Assembly (NCBI GenBank): GCA_030038715.1 | Contig: JASHSO010000203.1 | Location: forward strand, 1-7,670 | From: Streptosporangiaceae bacterium | GTDB lineage: Bacteria; Actinomycetota; Actinomycetes; Streptosporangiales; Streptosporangiaceae | Length of the DNA stretch: 7,670 bases | Direction: 5' to 3' | Part shown: positions 5,427 through 7,670 of the stretch, piece by piece | How positions within the stretch are numbered: position 1 is the first letter of the stretch | How the letters are laid out: each line of letters begins with the position of its first letter | Translations under genes and position numbers: made by a program | Notes under the pieces: model-generated | Database searches by the model: none | Told to the model about the DNA's origin: nothing | The model's input: only the letters and a program-made list of their open reading frames with translations

Positions 5427-5630
5427 ATGGCAGCAGACATAACCCCGCTCAGCGACGTTCGGTTCCTGACCGTGGCCGAGGTGGCTGCGATCATGCGCGT
5501 ATCGAAGATGACTGTCTACCGTCTTGTTCACTCTGGTGAGCTGGAGGCAATCCGGGTTGGCCGCTCGTTCCGTGTGCCCGAGCAGGCAGTGACCGACTAC
5601 CTGAGAGAAGCCTTCGTGGCCTCGGAGTGA
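5427..5630 (+). CDS. Small excisionase-type helix-turn-helix DNA-binding protein
   Basis: A 67-aa single-domain protein of the MerR/excisionase (HTH_17) type. FLTVAEVAAIMRVSKMTVYR (13-32) forms the helix-turn-helix. It is followed by the wing and third helix, HSGELEAIRVGRSFRVPEQ (35-53), and a short C-terminal helix. The start at ATG 5427 is supported by GGAAGAGGG at 5410-5418. It corresponds in sequence and position to M. tuberculosis Rv0500A, between proC and the bS22 gene, a pairing that recurs in actinobacteria. Despite the family name it is not linked to a phage here: there is no integrase or att site in the window, and the gene lies among housekeeping genes. Targets are unknown to me; control of its neighbours or itself is plausible but unproven. 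Confidence 0.9.
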   Translation: MAADITPLSDVRFLTVAEVAAIMRVSKMTVYRLVHSGELEAIRVGRSFRVPEQAVTDYLREAFVASE

Positions 5631-5651
5631 CGTTCGGCGGCGGCCAGAACG
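5631..5651 (+). terminator. Hairpin directly after the HTH gene
   Basis: CGTTC (5631-5635) pairs with GAACG (5647-5651), and GG (5636-5637) with CC (5644-5645) across one bulged A, leaving a 6-nt loop. It starts at the first base after the stop codon and is followed by AAAT rather than a T-run. It may uncouple bS22 from the HTH gene, which fits a separate bS22 promoter. Confidence 0.35.
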
Positions 5652-5722
5652 AAATCCGCGCTGCCTGTCGGCGTGCCACCGCGCCGACGCCAGATATCGT
5701 GCCGCGCCAGGCATTCCGGCAG

Positions 5723-5736
5723 CATAGAGGTACGCT
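5723..5736 (+). promoter_or_regulatory. Candidate -10 region of the bS22 gene
   Basis: CATAGAGG directly followed by TACGCT (5731-5736) resembles the stretch before the HTH gene. Transcription from here would give a leader of about 80 nt. I cannot point to a convincing -35. Confidence 0.3.
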
Positions 5737-5823
5737 GTGGCGTTGGCATGTGCCCGGGCCGCCGGACTTGGCGAGCGTGTGCGTGGCATGCCCGTCAGCC
5801 AGGAAAGCAATGAAGGTGGTCTC

Positions 5824-5922
5824 GTGGGCTCAGTCATCAAGAAGCGCCGCAAGCGCATGGCCAAGAAAAAGCACCGCAAGCTGCTGCGGAAGACCCGCGT
5901 CCAGCGCAGGAACAAGAAGTAG
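5824..5922 (+). CDS. Mini-ribosomal protein bS22 (AURKAIP1/COX24 domain)
   Basis: A 32-aa, extremely basic protein: 18 of 32 residues are Lys or Arg. It matches the short actinobacterial proteins with the AURKAIP1/COX24 domain, found in mycobacterial 30S subunits near the decoding centre and named bS22 (Rv0500B in M. tuberculosis). The core is [19 protein letters not shown] (14-32). The start is GTG 5824, with AAGGTGG at 5813-5819 upstream; the same frame is open for 29 more codons upstream, but those residues do not belong to the family. The adjacent HTH gene and proC give the expected context. The gene is short enough that automatic annotation often misses it or starts it too early. Confidence 0.93.
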   Translation: MGSVIKKRRKRMAKKKHRKLLRKTRVQRRNKK

Positions 5923-5961
5923 CCGCAGGCCGGCGCCTCCTAGTCTGTCGGCAGCAGCGAC

Positions 5962-6825
5962 ATGACCGACCGGCGGTCCGCAGTCCCTCAGGCCCGGTGG
6001 CAGCGGCTCGCAGACGTGGCAGCTTTCGCCAAGCGTCGGCTAACCGGCCAGTATGAGGTCGACCAATTCGGTTTCGATCCCGATTTCAATGCTTCGGTGA
6101 TGATGCCGGGTGCCCTTGCGCTGTATCGCAACTGGTTCCGGGTGCAGACGCGCGGCCTGGATAACATCCCCGATTCAGGCGCAGCGCTTGTCGTCGCCAA
6201 TCACTCGGGCGTCTTGCCGCTCGACGCGATCATGCTGCAGGCAGGGATCTTTGCCGAACACCCGGCGGGCCGGAACCTCCGACTGCTGGGAGCCGACCTT
6301 GTCTACTCGCTGCCGGTGCTCGGTGCACTTGCGCGCAGGAGCGGGCACACCAGGGCGGACCCTGAGCAGGCACAGAGGTTGCTCGCCGCCGGCGAGCTCG
6401 TGGGTACCTTTCCCGAAGGTTTCAAGGGCATCGGCAAGCCGTTTGCCGAGCGCTATCGGCTGCAGCGCTTTGGCCGTGGCGGGTTTGCCAGAACCGCGCT
6501 GCAGGCTGGCGCGCCGATCATCCCGTGCGCGATCGTCGGCGCCGAGGAGATCTATCCCATGATTGGCAACGCTGAGCTGCTGGCCCGGCTACTGAGGCTG
6601 CCATACTTCCCGGTGACTCCGCTGTTCCCGTGGCTCGGGCCACTCGGCGCCATCCCGCTGCCGTCCCAGTGGGTCATCGAGTTCTGCGCTCCGGTTTCCA
6701 CTTGCGCGCATCGGGACGATGAGCCATCCGACGGCATGGTCGCCGAACTAGCCGATCAGGTCCGTGACGTGATCCAGGACAAGCTCGACCAGCTGGTCGC
6801 CGAGCGTGGCCCCGCGTTCGGCTAG
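5962..6825 (+). CDS. Lysophospholipid acyltransferase family protein (PlsC-like)
   Basis: A glycerolipid acyltransferase of the PlsC superfamily (COG0204), likely acting at the membrane to transfer an acyl chain to lysophosphatidate or a related lipid. Block I is ANHSGVLPLDAIM (79-91), with His81 and Asp88 as the presumed catalytic pair; the spacing is H-x6-D rather than the classic H-x4-D. Block III is TFPEGFKG (149-156), and a later block is IIPCAIVGAEEIYPMI (186-201). Segments at 111-124 and 214-234 are hydrophobic and could lie on the membrane. The entry segment YEVDQFGFDPDF (31-42) and overall layout resemble M. tuberculosis Rv0502. There, galE2 lies between the bS22 gene and this gene; here it is absent and the distance is 39 nt. 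ATG 5962 has no good Shine-Dalgarno site; TAGTCT at 5941-5946 might be a -10 giving a very short leader. The substrate is unknown. Confidence 0.9.
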   Translation: MTDRRSAVPQARWQRLADVAAFAKRRLTGQYEVDQFGFDPDFNASVMMPGALALYRNWFRVQTRGLDNIPDSGAALVVANHSGVLPLDAIMLQAGIFAEHPAGRNLRLLGADLVYSLPVLGALARRSGHTRADPEQAQRLLAAGELVGTFPEGFKGIGKPFAERYRLQRFGRGGFARTALQAGAPIIPCAIVGAEEIYPMIGNAELLARLLRLPYFPVTPLFPWLGPLGAIPLPSQWVIEFCAPVSTCAHRDDEPSDGMVAELADQVRDVIQDKLDQLVAERGPAFG

Positions 6826-7670
6826 CTGAGTCCGGGCTGGCTCGGGCGGGGACGGTGGCGCCTCAGAGCTCTGGGCAGCTCGCGCTGTCTACGCCGAAGT
6901 TACCGGGGCTGAGCGTGGTGGGTTCCGGTCTGGCCTGGGCTTTTGCCGGTGCTGGAGGCTGGTGTTCTGACTACTTCAGGGTGAGCGGGATCGAGGCGCC
7001 GAGGAGGCTGAAGGCCTCGCGCTGGGTGCTTGTGGGCTCGGCGAGCATGGGCACGGTGGCTGTGGTTCCGGCGAAGCGGACCTGGTTGCGGGTGAGGGTG
7101 GCCAGGTGCGCCAGCAGGCCGCGGAAGCTGCGGTAGGGCCGGCCGGCCGGGTCGTGCTGGCGGGATGCTTTGGCCGCTGCGGCGGCGGACCGGGCGGCGG
7201 GAGCGACCGGGTTGCCGGGGGCGGGAGGCTGGTGGTCGGTGTAGGTCAGCGGTGCCCATGCCTTGCGCAGGTGCCAGGCCAGGTAGCAGCCGAGCATGCA
7301 GATCAGGACGTGCGCGCGGACGCGTTCTTCCAGCCGGTGGAAGACCGGCCGCAGGTCGAGGTCGTCGGCCTTGATGTGGCGGAAGTCCCGCTCGACGTAC
7401 TTGAGGTTCTTGTAGGCGGTTACCACCTCGGGCGCGCGGAGCTGGCCGGCCGGGACACTGGTGCGGATCACGTAGAACCCGTCCAGGGCGGCCTCGGCGT
7501 CGATCTGCGGCTGGCGGCGGGTGATGGTGAGGCTGTCGCCGGTGATGGTGATGTCGAAGTGCTTGGCCGTGTTGTATCTGCTGATCACCTTGCCGACCGC
7601 GACGCCGATATCCGCGGCGCCGTGCAGCCGGCCGGCCCGGACGCGGGCGACGATGGGGGCGAGCAGCTTC
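6826..7670 (-). mobile_element. One end of an IS1634-type insertion sequence
   Basis: The right part of the window is the transposase-3' end of an insertion sequence whose other end lies beyond the window. The boundary must lie between the acyltransferase stop (6825) and the transposase stop (6971). I could not fix it, because the opposite terminal repeat is not in view. The stretch from about 6889, just after the run CTGTCT, is one possible edge but is not demonstrated. The left limit given here is therefore the outermost possible one. Confidence 0.75.
6971..7670 (-). CDS. IS1634-family (IS4 superfamily) DDE transposase, C-terminal part
   Basis: The frame is open from its TAG at 6971-6973 to the right edge, 233 codons, with the start outside the window, so this is a 3' partial gene. 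The diagnostic stretch is YKNLKYVERDFRHIKADDL followed by LRPVFHRLEERVRAHVLICM, the region holding the last catalytic acid of the DDE triad (Glu at 7391-7393) and the YREK-like signature of IS4/IS1634 enzymes. DGFYVIRTS upstream is also typical. The first two catalytic Asp residues would lie outside the window. The C-terminal 90 residues are rich in Ala and Pro and look less conserved. No frameshift or stop breaks the visible part, so the element may be intact. It is convergent with the acyltransferase gene. Confidence 0.88.
   Translation of the reverse strand, partial: KLLAPIVARVRAGRLHGAADIGVAVGKVISRYNTAKHFDITITGDSLTITRRQPQIDAEAALDGFYVIRTSVPAGQLRAPEVVTAYKNLKYVERDFRHIKADDLDLRPVFHRLEERVRAHVLICMLGCYLAWHLRKAWAPLTYTDHQPPAPGNPVAPAARSAAAAAKASRQHDPAGRPYRSFRGLLAHLATLTRNQVRFAGTTATVPMLAEPTSTQREAFSLLGASIPLTLK

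Noticed and set aside
5427..5630. Phage or integrative-element excisionase
   Set aside because: The HTH belongs to that fold family, but there is no integrase or attachment site, and the proC/bS22 setting is a conserved chromosomal one.
5737..5823. 29-residue N-terminal extension of bS22
   Set aside because: Known bS22 proteins are 32-33 aa, and the GTG at 5824 has a good ribosome binding site; the extension is just open frame.
6855..7136. 93-codon plus-strand frame near the IS end
   Set aside because: It is antisense to the transposase C-terminus over much of its length and has no recognisable motif.

Overview
The window is a stretch of high-G+C actinobacterial chromosome. It carries seven complete protein genes, all on the + strand, and one partial transposase gene on the - strand that runs off the right edge. 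Three things point to Actinobacteria: the very high G+C; the order proC, small excisionase-type HTH gene, bS22 mini-ribosomal protein, then an Rv0502-type acyltransferase, which matches the mycobacterial order except that galE2 is missing; and a Nur-like Fur regulator next to a YgfZ-family gene. I cannot name the genus.

Layout. Positions 1-300 hold no convincing gene, but the - strand shows a compact promoter, a very strong ribosome binding site, a 12-codon ORF and a hairpin. Positions 301-352 are an AT-rich control region with three TATCAAC half-sites overlapping a near-consensus promoter. It serves a Fic-family AMP-transferase with a self-inhibitory motif and a C-terminal winged helix (388-1530). 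Next come a Fur-family regulator that keeps the nickel-site histidines of Nur (1694-2143), an overlapping YgfZ/GcvT-like folate-binding protein (2140-3174), proline dehydrogenase (3298-4233), pyrroline-5-carboxylate reductase ProC (4275-5072), a 67-aa HTH protein (5427-5630), the 32-aa ribosomal protein bS22 (5824-5922) and a lysophospholipid acyltransferase (5962-6825). From about 6830 to the right edge lies one end of an IS1634-type (IS4 superfamily) insertion sequence.

How the genes fit together. Proline dehydrogenase (proline to P5C) and ProC (P5C to proline) lie side by side and catalyse opposite directions of one interconversion, so they either need separate control or act as a redox shuttle. 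A GC hairpin and a separate -10-like hexamer lie between them. The nur/ygfZ pair joins metal-responsive regulation to Fe-S cluster maintenance. The HTH/bS22/acyltransferase block is conserved housekeeping material.

The most coherent non-coding pattern is in the starts. nur, ygfZ and proC each have a TAnnnT hexamer whose last T is exactly 7 nt before the A of the ATG, and none has a clear Shine-Dalgarno site; this is the architecture of leaderless mRNAs. By contrast fic, proline dehydrogenase, the HTH gene and bS22 have clear Shine-Dalgarno sites, with candidate promoters further upstream. No CRISPR array, tRNA, rRNA or prophage module was seen. The best candidate for something undescribed is the Fic gene with its triple-site operator, followed by the truncated leader-peptide-like unit at the left edge.
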